Shown in pieces: positions 52,412-59,961 of a stretch of 64,000 bases of DNA. The stretch is taken from the NCBI RefSeq assembly GCF_049532985.1, contig NZ_CP186693.1:2480001-2544000 (forward strand), read 5' to 3'. The stretch comes from Promicromonospora sp049532985 (GTDB lineage: Bacteria; Actinomycetota; Actinomycetes; Actinomycetales; Cellulomonadaceae). The stretch's first letter is position 1, and every line of letters starts with the position of its first letter. The notes beneath the pieces were generated by a model, which saw only the letters and a list, made by a program, of their open reading frames with translations, was not told the origin of the DNA and made no database searches. Position numbers and translations under genes: made by a program.

Positions 52412-53122
52412 CAACTGACCGCGATATGTGGCGTGCGTCACGCGTACCCGCGGTCCTTTCGACGGGACTGAGCCACGGGTCGCTCATCAACCCGCGGCTC
52501 GGTCACCCCCATCGCTGCACGCTGTCACGCCGCCACACGGCTGCCCGCCGTGCGCAGCCCGGACATGCTGCCGTACAGCGCCTTCAGCCGGGCGACCTCG
52601 TCCAGGTCGGCGAACGTAGCGATGCCGCGACCGAGGCACCTGAACCGCGTGCACGAACTCGTCGCACCCATCGGGCCGCTAGTCAGCTCTCGACAACTGT
52701 CGACGGAAGCCGGCGCACCCGAGCTCCCGCCCACGGCCTCGACCACGGAATGATCTCGCGTGCCATCGACCGTGAGTCCGGCCAGGCTCGGGGCCGACGC
52801 GATCCGGGGTACCGACGTACCTGCAGTCGGCCAGGTCCAGGTCGTCGTACCGCCTGCCCTCGCGACCGGCCGCTGCAGTGCCCCGAGAACCGGACCACGA
52901 GGATCGGGGGGGGACATGAACGAGAAGCCCTGAGCGACAACACGGTTGCCTGTCCGCGTGAGCCAGGCTCACCCGGTGGCTGGTCGTCAAGGCCAACTGG
53001 CGAGCGAATCGATGATCCACACGCACCATCCGACCACTATTCGGGCTCCCCCGAAGCACATCGCGCCTGGCATTTCATCCCTCCTACCTTGTGAACACCC
53101 AACACCAACGGAGGAGACAGAA
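52412..53122. other. About 700 bases without a convincing gene
   Basis: No frame here has a start, ribosome site and coherent protein. The only suggestive piece is a minus-strand stretch reading CLGRGIATFADLDEVARLKALYG (about 52525-52640), which could be the tail of a degraded gene I cannot name. Composition stays high-GC until about 52.9 kb and then becomes mixed up to the I36-like gene. Confidence 0.4.
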
Positions 53123-53647
53123 ATGATCAACAGATCACGCGGCACTCTCTCTGTCGCGATCGGAGCGGCGTTCACGCTGGGCGTCGGTCTACTGGCTGCG
53201 AGCCCCGCCATGGCCGCGAGTACAGACGCCGCACCCGAGTCAGCCCGGCACTGTGTGCTGGTCCTCGCGCCGCTCGAGAAGGGCGAGACCCACTCCAAGG
53301 TGCTCAGCGAGACCTGCGGCGAGACCAAGGCGATGGCGCTGGAGGCATCAACAGCCGATGCCTCCGCCGCAGACATCGACCTGTTCATGATGGCTGAGCA
53401 CAGCGGCTGGGGCGGCGAGTACTACTGGGTGAGAGGTGGCGCCGCCTGTGATAACGCCGGATATTCGTTCACCCCGTCCGGATGGTGGCAGATCCGACTC
53501 TCGTCCTCGAGCTACGAGAACGGCTGCGACCGGATGAACATCCAGAACTCCAGCGGCAACCGCGCCAACGGCATCGCCTCGCACCGCGACACCATGCCGC
53601 TGGGCTTCAACGACAACGTCACGTTCATCAACTTCTACAACGGCTGA
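53123..53647 (+). CDS. Secreted I36 / beta-gamma-crystallin-like protein
   Basis: A 174-residue exported protein. The signal peptide is clear (INRSRGTLSVAIGAAFTLGVGLLAA then SPAMAA, cleavage near 32). A ~55-residue propeptide-like region precedes a C-terminal domain with FMMAEHSGWGGEYYWVRGGAACDNAGYSF and GFNDNVTFINFYNG, the Greek-key pattern of peptidase-inhibitor family I36 and small beta-gamma-crystallins; two cysteines may pair. It is probably an extracellular protease inhibitor, but could be structural. Strong ribosome site GGAGGAG. Followed by a GC-only terminator. Confidence 0.75.
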   Translation: MINRSRGTLSVAIGAAFTLGVGLLAASPAMAASTDAAPESARHCVLVLAPLEKGETHSKVLSETCGETKAMALEASTADASAADIDLFMMAEHSGWGGEYYWVRGGAACDNAGYSFTPSGWWQIRLSSSSYENGCDRMNIQNSSGNRANGIASHRDTMPLGFNDNVTFINFYNG

Positions 53648-53656
53648 TCTCCCACG

Positions 53657-53690
53657 CCGGCGCCCCGGGCCACGAGCCCCGGGGCGCCGG
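53657..53690 (+). terminator. Terminator after the I36-like gene
   Basis: A 13-bp all-G/C stem (CCGGCGCCCCGGG with its complement) around eight bases, ten bases after the stop. A second hairpin (GAGACCCGC, 7-base loop, complement) follows at 53732-53756 and may end transcripts arriving from the other side. Confidence 0.75.
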
Positions 53691-53779
53691 TGGCCCCTGT
53701 TCCCGGCCAGGGTCGTCGCCGCGCTGCGAAGGAGACCCGCACCGACCGCGGGTCTCACGGCCCTTGGTGGGCGCCTGCG

Positions 53780-53954
53780 GTGGGTGAGCCCGGTGCTGGG
53801 GCGGGCCGGACGCGCAGTGCCTGCCGGCGGCGCAGCTTGCGCCGCTCCAGGTCCGGCCTGTGTACCGGGCCCGCCAACCGGTCATGGCACCGGTCTTCGT
53901 GTTCTTCCGCATCTCCAGCTCGCCGAAGACGCGCTTGCCGGGGTTGCCTGCCAT
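53780..53954 (-). pseudogene. N-terminal remnant of a tyrosine integrase
   Basis: The minus-strand frame opens MAGNPGKRVFGELEMRKNTK and continues TGWRARYTG, the arm-binding N-terminus of phage/ICE tyrosine integrases. After RYTG one base is missing: the +1 frame resumes as PDLERRKLRRRQ. The catalytic domain is absent. This marks the region as a former integration site. Confidence 0.6.
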
Positions 53955-54457
53955 GGGTGGTCTTCTCCACCCGCCAGGTGAGCCGTAGCCTCCTCGTGGG
54001 GCAACGGCGCCCCTTGCATGCTCTTCGAACCGAACGTTGGCCTGCAGGAACGTCTCCGATCCTGTGGGGGAATGGCTGGCCCTTGAAGGGCACTCCTGTC
54101 CACCACCGTCCCGAGGAACCGGAGACGTTACCGCAGGTCAACCGGCATCTGGCCTGGTCAGAAGGCCAAGCCAGAATCCGGCCGCATCGCAGACGTTGAA
54201 CTGTGCATACAGGTCCTGACCTGGGGTTTTATCGCTGACCGCGATCGACTGGGACTTCCCTGGGACTTGGGACCGGTTAGGGCTTCGACGTCGCCGACCG
54301 AGGATGGCCGACACGGTAGGCACCCTGATGGGAGTGCTCGCCTGCGCGCACGACGGCTGTCGTGCACTCGTTCACGATACCGGTGGTGTCGGGGCCGCAC
54401 TGGTTGGCCCGAGAATTCGACGTGCGACCGGCCACGGTTCCTACGGTTGTCTCGCCC
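53955..54457. other. Non-coding stretch between integrase remnant and IS3 element
   Basis: About 500 bases with no supported gene. A tandem-like TGGGACTTCCCTGGGACTTG lies near 54250-54275. No tRNA or att core was recognised. The left side of the IS3 element does not contain the missing 5' part of the IS5-type transposase found on its right. Confidence 0.4.
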
Positions 54458-54490
54458 CGGGTCTGATGGAGGCTCTCATTCCAGGGAAGG

Positions 54491-54817
54491 ATGAGAGTTG
54501 TGGCTGCACCGAGGAAGTACCCCGAGGAGCTTCGGGAGCGAGCGATCCGGATGGCGGTGGACCTGCGTAAGGACCCAGCCACCAAGCCCGGCGCGTTGCG
54601 GCGGGTGGGTGAGCAGCTCGGGATCCACCCGGAGACGCTGCGCAACTGGGTCGCCCAGGCTGAGATTGATGCCGGTGACCGTCCGGGAACGAGCACCGAC
54701 GATGCCCAGCGGTTGGCGGACCTGGAACGCGAGGTGCGCGAGCTGCGGCGGGCGAACGCGATCTTGCGTAGTGCGTCGGCTTTCTTCGCGGCGGAGCTCG
54801 ACCGCCCACAAAGGTGA
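54491..54817 (+). CDS. IS3-family transposase OrfA
   Basis: A 108-residue DNA-binding subunit. HTH-like N-terminus RKYPEELRERAIRMAVDLRKD and GEQLGIHPETLRNWVAQAEID, followed by a leucine-zipper segment RLADLEREVRELRRANAILRSASAFFAAELD in part. It is produced alone or, after -1 frameshifting near its end (around CCCACAAAGG), fused to OrfB. Its stop overlaps the OrfB GTG by four bases. Confidence 0.93.
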   Translation: MRVVAAPRKYPEELRERAIRMAVDLRKDPATKPGALRRVGEQLGIHPETLRNWVAQAEIDAGDRPGTSTDDAQRLADLEREVRELRRANAILRSASAFFAAELDRPQR

Positions 54818-55734
54818 TCGTCGACTACATCCAGGCCCACCGGCACCAGTTCGGGGTCGAGCCGATCTGCGCGGTGTTGCAGGTCGCCCCGTCGACGTAC
54901 TACGCGGCCACGTCCCGCCCGCCCTCGGCGCGGTCGGTCGCCGACGCGGCCAGGACCGAGGTGATCGAGCAGGTCCACCGAGCCAACTACGGTGTCTACG
55001 GCGCCCGCAAGATGCACGCCGAGCTGCGCCGGCAAGGGCACCAGATCGCGCGCTGCACCGTCGAACGACTGATGCGATCCGCGGGGTTGCGGGGCATCAC
55101 CCGGGCCAAAGGGCCTCGCACCACGGTGGCCCCCGCCGGTCCGGAGACCCGCCCGGACCTGGTCGAGCGCGACTTCACAGCCACCGGCCCGAACCGGTTG
55201 TGGGTCGCGGACATCACCTACTGCCGCACGTTCTCCGGCTGGGCGTATGCCTCGTTCGTGATCGACGTGTTCTCCCGCCGGGTCGTCGGCTGGCAGGTCT
55301 CCACGTCGCTGCGCACCGACCTCGCGTTGGACGCCCTGGAGATGGGCCTGTGGAACCGCACCCGGTCCGGTCAGGACGTGACCGGGCTGACCCATCACAG
55401 CGACAAAGGCGTGCAATACGTCGCTGTTCGCTATACCCAGCGGTTGGCCGAGGCCGGCACGGTCGCCTCGGTCGGCTCGACCGGCGACTCCTACGACAAC
55501 GCCCTGGCCGAGTCGTTCAACTCCTTGTTCAAGGCCGAGCTGGTGCGCAACAAGGGACCGTGGAAGAACATCGACGACCACGAGCTCGCTATCGCCGAGT
55601 ACATCGACTGGTTCAACCACCATCGCCTGCACGGCGAGATCGGCCTGGTCCCACCGACCGAGTTCGAAGAGGCGTATTACCGTCACAACCCCGCGCCGAC
55701 TACCGTCGGAGCGTCAGTTCCGAGCCTCCACTAA
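54814..55734 (+). CDS. IS3-family transposase OrfB (DDE integrase core)
   Basis: A 306-residue catalytic subunit. The HTH_21 region (VYGARKMHAELRRQGHQIARCTVERLMR in part) is followed by the rve core with all three acidic residues: Asp in LWVADITYC, Asp in LTHHSDKGVQY and Glu in NALAESFNSLFKAEL. The frame is complete, so the element is potentially active. The termination codon lies within the right inverted repeat. Confidence 0.95.
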   Translation: MIVDYIQAHRHQFGVEPICAVLQVAPSTYYAATSRPPSARSVADAARTEVIEQVHRANYGVYGARKMHAELRRQGHQIARCTVERLMRSAGLRGITRAKGPRTTVAPAGPETRPDLVERDFTATGPNRLWVADITYCRTFSGWAYASFVIDVFSRRVVGWQVSTSLRTDLALDALEMGLWNRTRSGQDVTGLTHHSDKGVQYVAVRYTQRLAEAGTVASVGSTGDSYDNALAESFNSLFKAELVRNKGPWKNIDDHELAIAEYIDWFNHHRLHGEIGLVPPTEFEEAYYRHNPAPTTVGASVPSLH

Positions 55735-55749
55735 ACCCGGGGCGAGACA

Positions 55750-56100
55750 GGGCCCCGCGGCGGCCGGCCCTGGAAACGACCTGATCGGGTGCTGGCGGAC
55801 AAGGCCTACTCCAGCCCCGCCACACGCCGCGACATGCGAGCCCGCGGGATCGCGTTCACCAGCCCGGAGAAGAAGGACCACGCCGCCAACCGGCTCCGCA
55901 AAGGCCATCGCGGCGGACACCCACCGGTGTTCGACCCGGACGTCTACAAGGGCCGCAACGTCGTGGAACGGTGCTCCAACCGGCTCAAGCAGTTCCGGGC
56001 CCTGGCCACCCGCTACATCAAACGCGTCGCCTACTACCGCACCGAACTCACCCTCGCCGCGATCGCCCTCTGGCTCCGCGAATCGCCGGACACGCCTTAG
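55750..56100 (+). pseudogene. C-terminal fragment of an IS5-family transposase
   Basis: Open in frame from the IS3 edge: GGRPWKRPDRVLADKAYSS, then RRDMRARGIAFTSPEKKD, NRLRKGHRGGHPPVFD, VVERCSNRLKQFRALATRY and AYYRTELTLAAIALWLR, with the final Glu of the DDE triad in NVVERC. The first ~150 residues are absent on both sides of the IS3 element. Beyond the stop, to about 56215, nothing is recognisable. Confidence 0.85.
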
Positions 56101-56215
56101 CCGCCACGGCCCTAGTGCTGTTCACGCTTCATCGTCCAGATCGTGCCGTCCTGCCTCGACCACGATTCCCCATCATGCCGAAGGACCAGGCCATGACCGC
56201 CACTCCGAAAATGCC

Positions 56216-56686
56216 CTAATCCCAGCCGCCCCTGACTCCGGCGAAGAAGTCTCGTGCTACTCGCTCATGCTGACTATTGAGCAGAGTCGGCAATGACTGC
56301 TCCGAGAAGTAAGCCAGCGCGCGAGTCTCGACACCGTCAGCCAGGAGTTCGCCCGAACTGACATCCGCCACGAAGAACACAGTAACCGCTTGCGCCGAGT
56401 CTCCGTTTGGATACCGATCGAAGCCCTTACTGTAGACACCAAGCAGAGAATTCAGATTCACCTCAAGTCCAGTTTCTTCCCTCACCTCCCGTACCGCCGC
56501 CTCCGCGAGAGTCTCCCCAACCTCTACGGCGCCACCCGGAAACCCCCAGACACCACCTTCCCGGTCTCCACGCTCTTGAAGAAGGACTTTCCCGTCGTTG
56601 TTCACAATCACACAGCCAGCGAAATTCAGAATGATCGTATCGTGCCCAACCCGCTTGCGGATCCACCGAATGTAGTCACTACGCAA
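56216..56686 (-). CDS. Nudix hydrolase
   Basis: A 156-residue pyrophosphohydrolase with a complete Nudix box, GGAVEVGETLAEAAVREVREE plus TGLEV. The metal-binding REVREE glutamates are intact. Substrates of this family are nucleoside diphosphates linked to another moiety; with a nucleotidyltransferase gene nearby, an NDP-linked intermediate is possible. TTG start, supported by AGGAG eight bases upstream. The gene is clearly richer in A/T than the left flank. A TATCCT -10-like box in the 171-bp gap upstream may give it a promoter of its own. Confidence 0.9.
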   Translation of the reverse strand: MRSDYIRWIRKRVGHDTIILNFAGCVIVNNDGKVLLQERGDREGGVWGFPGGAVEVGETLAEAAVREVREETGLEVNLNSLLGVYSKGFDRYPNGDSAQAVTVFFVADVSSGELLADGVETRALAYFSEQSLPTLLNSQHERVARDFFAGVRGGWD

Positions 56687-56857
56687 GACGACAACTCCTA
56701 ACGGTGAGACAGGTCTCGAAAAAAGTGATCCTGATTAGTTCCCCGGGCACAGGATACCATTATCAGGTCGGGTCAAGAACAGGAACCCCCAGAACAGCAC
56801 GACGCTCCATCTCAGAACGACAGCACGACAACGCGCCCTTGGCTAATCCACTCACCC

Positions 56858-58057
56858 TCAAACCGACGCACTCATGTTCACCACGCTCCGCCTCTCCCAG
56901 ATGAGATCCGCAATCCAACCGAGGGAGTGCCTATGTCCCCAATTCACCCATTCGGCCGACCGAGTTGGATCAACCATCACAAATGGCAGGTTCTCCCGGG
57001 TGTGCATTCCTCCGTTCACACACGGATCATTCCCGTGATCTGCAGTGAGCGCAAAGCTGACGCCAGGCTCAACTCGCGCGAGAATACTATCCACCGTTCG
57101 ATCAACTGCTCGCAGGTGCTCTGCGGCCGCGGTCAGGTCCATTCCATGACCAGCCAGATCGATCTGCTGAAAATTGCATATTACGTAATCGTACCTAGCG
57201 TCTCCTGAGATCTTCATAAGGTCCTCTAGCGTCTCATTCGGATCTACCGAGAGCGCCGTCAGATCAGCTTCGACCGGGATCACATCCGGAGCCTTCCCGA
57301 TCAGCGCAACCGTCGCACCGCCAGCCCTCAAGCGTGAGACCAGATTGTCTTCGGGCAATCCGAGAGCAAGGTGTCGGACCCGATAGTACTCGTTATAAAC
57401 CCCAAGCGCTGGAATGCTCGCTCCAGATATCTCCCAACCGCCCCGCCGTAACGCCTTCACCTCGGCAGCAATTCTCGCCGCCGATAACGGGGACCCGTGA
57501 ATTGCAATAACACGCGGGTTCCGGACCGCTTCACGCACGACCTCGGATATTGCCTGAAATGACACCTCGTCCATGTCCTCCTGGGCAGCCACGACATTAA
57601 TGTTTGTCGCAGGATCGCACTCAAGATTGTCGAGCACAAAAGCACGCCCCGCCACGACGATGTGTCCGTCACGGTACTCAGAAGAGAAACCGGCACGTGC
57701 TAGCGCAGATGTAATTCGCCGCCACTGACTTGCGACGGTCCCAAGTTCGGATCTTGAAGAAATTCCCATGAGTTCTGAGTGCCCTAGAAAAGTGTCGGCG
57801 CCAGGATAGTTGGTGGTAATCCACGCCGTCTCGACCGCTGCTTTCGCAGACATGGGAGGCTTCTCTGTCAGATTCTCTAAACCCATCCGCCTGAGCGTAC
57901 CTAGCCCGCCTCTACCTGCCTCTTTGCTTATACGCGCGAACGTATTTGCGGCGCCGGGACGGCCCATCGCTCCGTCCGGACCCAATGAGCCCACCCCAAG
58001 ACCGTCGACTATCAGCAAGATTAATCGTGGCGATCTCATACCTGACATCCCGCTCAC
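56858..58057 (-). CDS. Phosphopentomutase-like alkaline-phosphatase-superfamily protein lacking the phospho-acceptor
   Basis: A 399-residue protein with DeoB-like architecture. Metal ligands are present: Asp18 in LIVDGLGVG, Asp/His in IDLAGHGMD, Asp-His in LTADHGND and His in GGMHTRENLPF. The phospho-acceptor motif of phosphopentomutases (DT-x-T/S-GHxE) reads DTFLGHSELMG, with Leu91 where Thr/Ser belongs. It is therefore probably not a normal mutase; a phosphatase, transferase or a mutase using another residue is possible. It overlaps the nucleotidyltransferase stop by four bases, so the two act in one pathway. Confidence 0.82.
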   Translation of the reverse strand: MSGMSGMRSPRLILLIVDGLGVGSLGPDGAMGRPGAANTFARISKEAGRGGLGTLRRMGLENLTEKPPMSAKAAVETAWITTNYPGADTFLGHSELMGISSRSELGTVASQWRRITSALARAGFSSEYRDGHIVVAGRAFVLDNLECDPATNINVVAAQEDMDEVSFQAISEVVREAVRNPRVIAIHGSPLSAARIAAEVKALRRGGWEISGASIPALGVYNEYYRVRHLALGLPEDNLVSRLRAGGATVALIGKAPDVIPVEADLTALSVDPNETLEDLMKISGDARYDYVICNFQQIDLAGHGMDLTAAAEHLRAVDRTVDSILARVEPGVSFALTADHGNDPCVNGGMHTRENLPFVMVDPTRSAEWVNWGHRHSLGWIADLIWERRSVVNMSASV

Positions 58058-58659
58058 GTCGCCTCATTCCGTGCTTGCAGTCTTTGCGGCCCATTGAGAC
58101 TCAGGAACACATCTAACACCCCCGGCGCAAGAAGACTTGCCCATTCGCCCCGCTCGCTGGCAGTTCGAATCAAGTCGGTTGTATGCACCACCAGTTCCGG
58201 CTCGATCTCCACCACCGAGCGCTCGAGACGTCGGACGAACTCGCCACGACGTAGTCGATCAAACTCTGAGCAAGTGGGCCCTGGCGCCGTCATTAACAAC
58301 TGGACCGTCTCTGCCGGAAATCGGTGGTTGAACTCATCAGGGTAAAGTTCCGGGCGACGTACACTCTCAACTTGCACCGTTCCATCGGGAAAAGCTTGCT
58401 TCACGGCGGGCGCCCACATTTGGAGCTTCTCTTCGATCGTGAACGGGTTCCGTGCCGGTGAGCAATTCGCATCGCACATCTCGATGAACTCATCACCTAC
58501 AGTGCGCAGCTCATTTCCCAGACCCTGCTGATGGCTAAGGTCAAGCACCCCAACTGTCACAGTCTCCGCAAGTTCCTGAGCTTTACGGACTTGGGCCAGA
58601 TGACCTGGGGTTACAATCGAGTATCTGCCGAAAACCACAGCATTCAAGAACGTCCTCAT
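58054..58659 (-). CDS. NMNAT-like nucleotidyltransferase
   Basis: A 201-residue protein of the nucleotidyltransferase alpha/beta-phosphodiesterase superfamily. N-terminal VVFGRYSIVTPGHLAQVRKAQELAETVTVGVLD contains the (H/T)xGH adenylyl/cytidylyl-transfer motif with Thr in place of the first His, and NPFTIEEKLQMW matches the NMNAT helix. The C-terminal substrate motif is not the standard ISSTxxR. It would join a nucleotide to a phosphorylated or phosphonylated metabolite. Ribosome site GGAGTAGAAG. A tiny ORF upstream ends in its start codon. Confidence 0.78.
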   Translation of the reverse strand: MRTFLNAVVFGRYSIVTPGHLAQVRKAQELAETVTVGVLDLSHQQGLGNELRTVGDEFIEMCDANCSPARNPFTIEEKLQMWAPAVKQAFPDGTVQVESVRRPELYPDEFNHRFPAETVQLLMTAPGPTCSEFDRLRRGEFVRRLERSVVEIEPELVVHTTDLIRTASERGEWASLLAPGVLDVFLSLNGPQRLQARNEAT

Positions 58660-58803
58660 TCTTCTACTCCAGTTCTAGTGCTCTCGCCCGGCGGACGGCA
58701 TTTCTCCCCAATCATTGGGTATCTAACCGGGAACCCCAACTCCGAAGACTCCCCGAGACGTCCGATGATCGCGGGGAAAACTTCAAGCGCCGGCCCCTTA
58801 CTT
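58657..58803 (-). other. Short open frame preceding the nucleotidyltransferase
   Basis: The minus-strand frame stays open for about 50 codons from just after the glycosyltransferase stop and ends in TGA overlapping the next ATG (ATGA). It reads FPAIIGRLGESSELGFPVR near its middle and PPGESTRTGVEE at its end. It has no ATG until late, only TTG. A competing frame (TTG behind AAGGGG) encodes a 24-residue peptide. Coding status is undecided. Confidence 0.3.
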
Positions 58804-59859
58804 TGAGTGGGAAACTATGAGCGGGTTGAGGATCCGTGTTTCAAAACGATCAACCAGTGCCTCGGCATCGAACTCGCGCGCCCGGCCTAGACCCGCTAGA
58901 ACTGCCTTGCGGTAAGCGGCCGGCTCAAGAATCTCCTCGATTGCTTCAAGCCATTCCCGGAGCCCTCCCGACACCACCGTCCCAGCTCCGTCCACCAGAT
59001 CAGCTAGTCCCCCGCTGTTGCTGGCCACGACCGGGATTCCGTTCATCATTGCCTCAAGCGCCACACGGCCGAATGCTTCAAGCCAGACCGAGGGGACCAA
59101 CAGAAGCCGCGTCGAGTCATAGACGGAACGCATATCCTCGAACGGTCCGTCCACGGTGACGTTCTCGAGTCCTGTGAGATCGGAATAAGGTGCTCGGTTG
59201 CCATCAGGAGCGTCAGGGCGCCAGCCTCTGATCGCTCGAAACTTCAGCTGTGGCATTGATTCAGCAATTGATCTGAACAGTGCTCCACCCTTGATCGGTA
59301 CTGGATTCACCATTGTTATGTATGGGCTTGCCGTATGATCGGATACAGCCCCTACGAAGTCTTTCGCATCGATGAGTGGGTAAAGAACTCCGTCGTTGCG
59401 TCCGTATGTCGTCTCGAGGTATCGAGCGCACGCATCAGAGTTGGCCACAACCGACGTTGGGAAGTCATGGGTGACCCCAAGGTCGGGTTGGTCCATCGTT
59501 CGCGCCAGCCAAACGGACGGGATACCTGCCTGAGTCAGTAGCGGCTTAAGCCGCTCGATCCATACCGAGATACCGATCAGCACCACGTCGGGCCGAAATG
59601 TGGCAATCCGCGCACTAACCGATTGATCCAGCTGCCCTGCTTCTTCCGCAGAAAGGTCAATGCTCTTCGCACCGGTATAAGAGTATTGCAGGCGTGGCAC
59701 CTGAGGAAGTCCGGTTTCTATACCGGCTCGTCTGGTCTCGCTCGCGAGAACGTGGACTTCGTTACCTCTTTCCGCCAAGGAACGCACCAGATGAAACGCA
59801 CTTATATGCGAGCCGGCAGGTGCCGGAGCGAAGTTGCGCGCAATGTAAAGGATTCTCAT
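58798..59859 (-). CDS. Glycosyltransferase family 4 protein
   Basis: A 353-residue GT-B-fold glycosyltransferase. The N-terminal RILYIARNFAPAPAGSHISAFHLVRSLAERGNEVHVLAS in part is the GT4 acceptor-domain start. The donor domain has LLLVPSVWLEAFGRVALEAMMNGIPVVASNSGGL, with the two glutamates of the E-x7-E motif in EAFGRVALE. The sugar donor and acceptor are unknown. It sits in the exporter operon, with its ATG overlapping the stop of a 31-codon ORF. Confidence 0.9.
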   Translation of the reverse strand: MRILYIARNFAPAPAGSHISAFHLVRSLAERGNEVHVLASETRRAGIETGLPQVPRLQYSYTGAKSIDLSAEEAGQLDQSVSARIATFRPDVVLIGISVWIERLKPLLTQAGIPSVWLARTMDQPDLGVTHDFPTSVVANSDACARYLETTYGRNDGVLYPLIDAKDFVGAVSDHTASPYITMVNPVPIKGGALFRSIAESMPQLKFRAIRGWRPDAPDGNRAPYSDLTGLENVTVDGPFEDMRSVYDSTRLLLVPSVWLEAFGRVALEAMMNGIPVVASNSGGLADLVDGAGTVVSGGLREWLEAIEEILEPAAYRKAVLAGLGRAREFDAEALVDRFETRILNPLIVSHSK

Positions 59860-59951
59860 TGTGTGTGCTCGCTTTCTAAAGAGGAGGAAGTCAGGGCTGC
59901 GGTGGATTTCGAGCGCGTCGAATGGACATGCTCCTGCGCGATCAAGATCAT
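59856..59951 (-). CDS. Tiny ORF coupled to the glycosyltransferase (31 residues, Ser/Thr-rich)
   Basis: ATG-initiated frame starting 11 bases after the exporter stop and ending in TGA that overlaps the glycosyltransferase ATG. The product starts MILIAQEHVH and its tail, STAALTSSSLESEHTQ, is rich in Ser and Thr. No strong ribosome site precedes it, but re-initiation from the exporter gene is possible. A leader peptide, a peptide substrate or chance are all open. Confidence 0.35.
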   Translation of the reverse strand: MILIAQEHVHSTRSKSTAALTSSSLESEHTQ

Positions 59952-59961
59952 GGGCAGACGG

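Larger units (their letters stand above)
54458..55749 (+). mobile_element. IS3-family insertion sequence, apparently intact
   Basis: A 1,292-bp element bounded by 28-bp terminal inverted repeats (54458-54485 and 55722-55749; 25 of 28 bases match; ends begin TGTCTCGCCCCGGGT). It holds overlapping transposase frames OrfA and OrfB in the usual -1 register, and OrfB ends inside the right repeat. The flanking bases (GGT left, GGG right) are not an exact target duplication, so the two sides may have been rearranged after insertion. Confidence 0.88.

Noticed and set aside
52525..52917. Possible 130-residue gene on the minus strand
   Set aside because: No ribosome site, no recognisable family, and only its last ~35 residues look protein-like; listed as an unexplained gap instead.
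54250..54275. Tandem GGGACTT near the IS3 element as an attachment site
   Set aside because: No second copy in the window and no tRNA end; too short to support an att call.
54277..55686. A 469-codon frame antisense to the IS3 transposase
   Set aside because: It runs across the IS boundary and reads against intact OrfA/OrfB.
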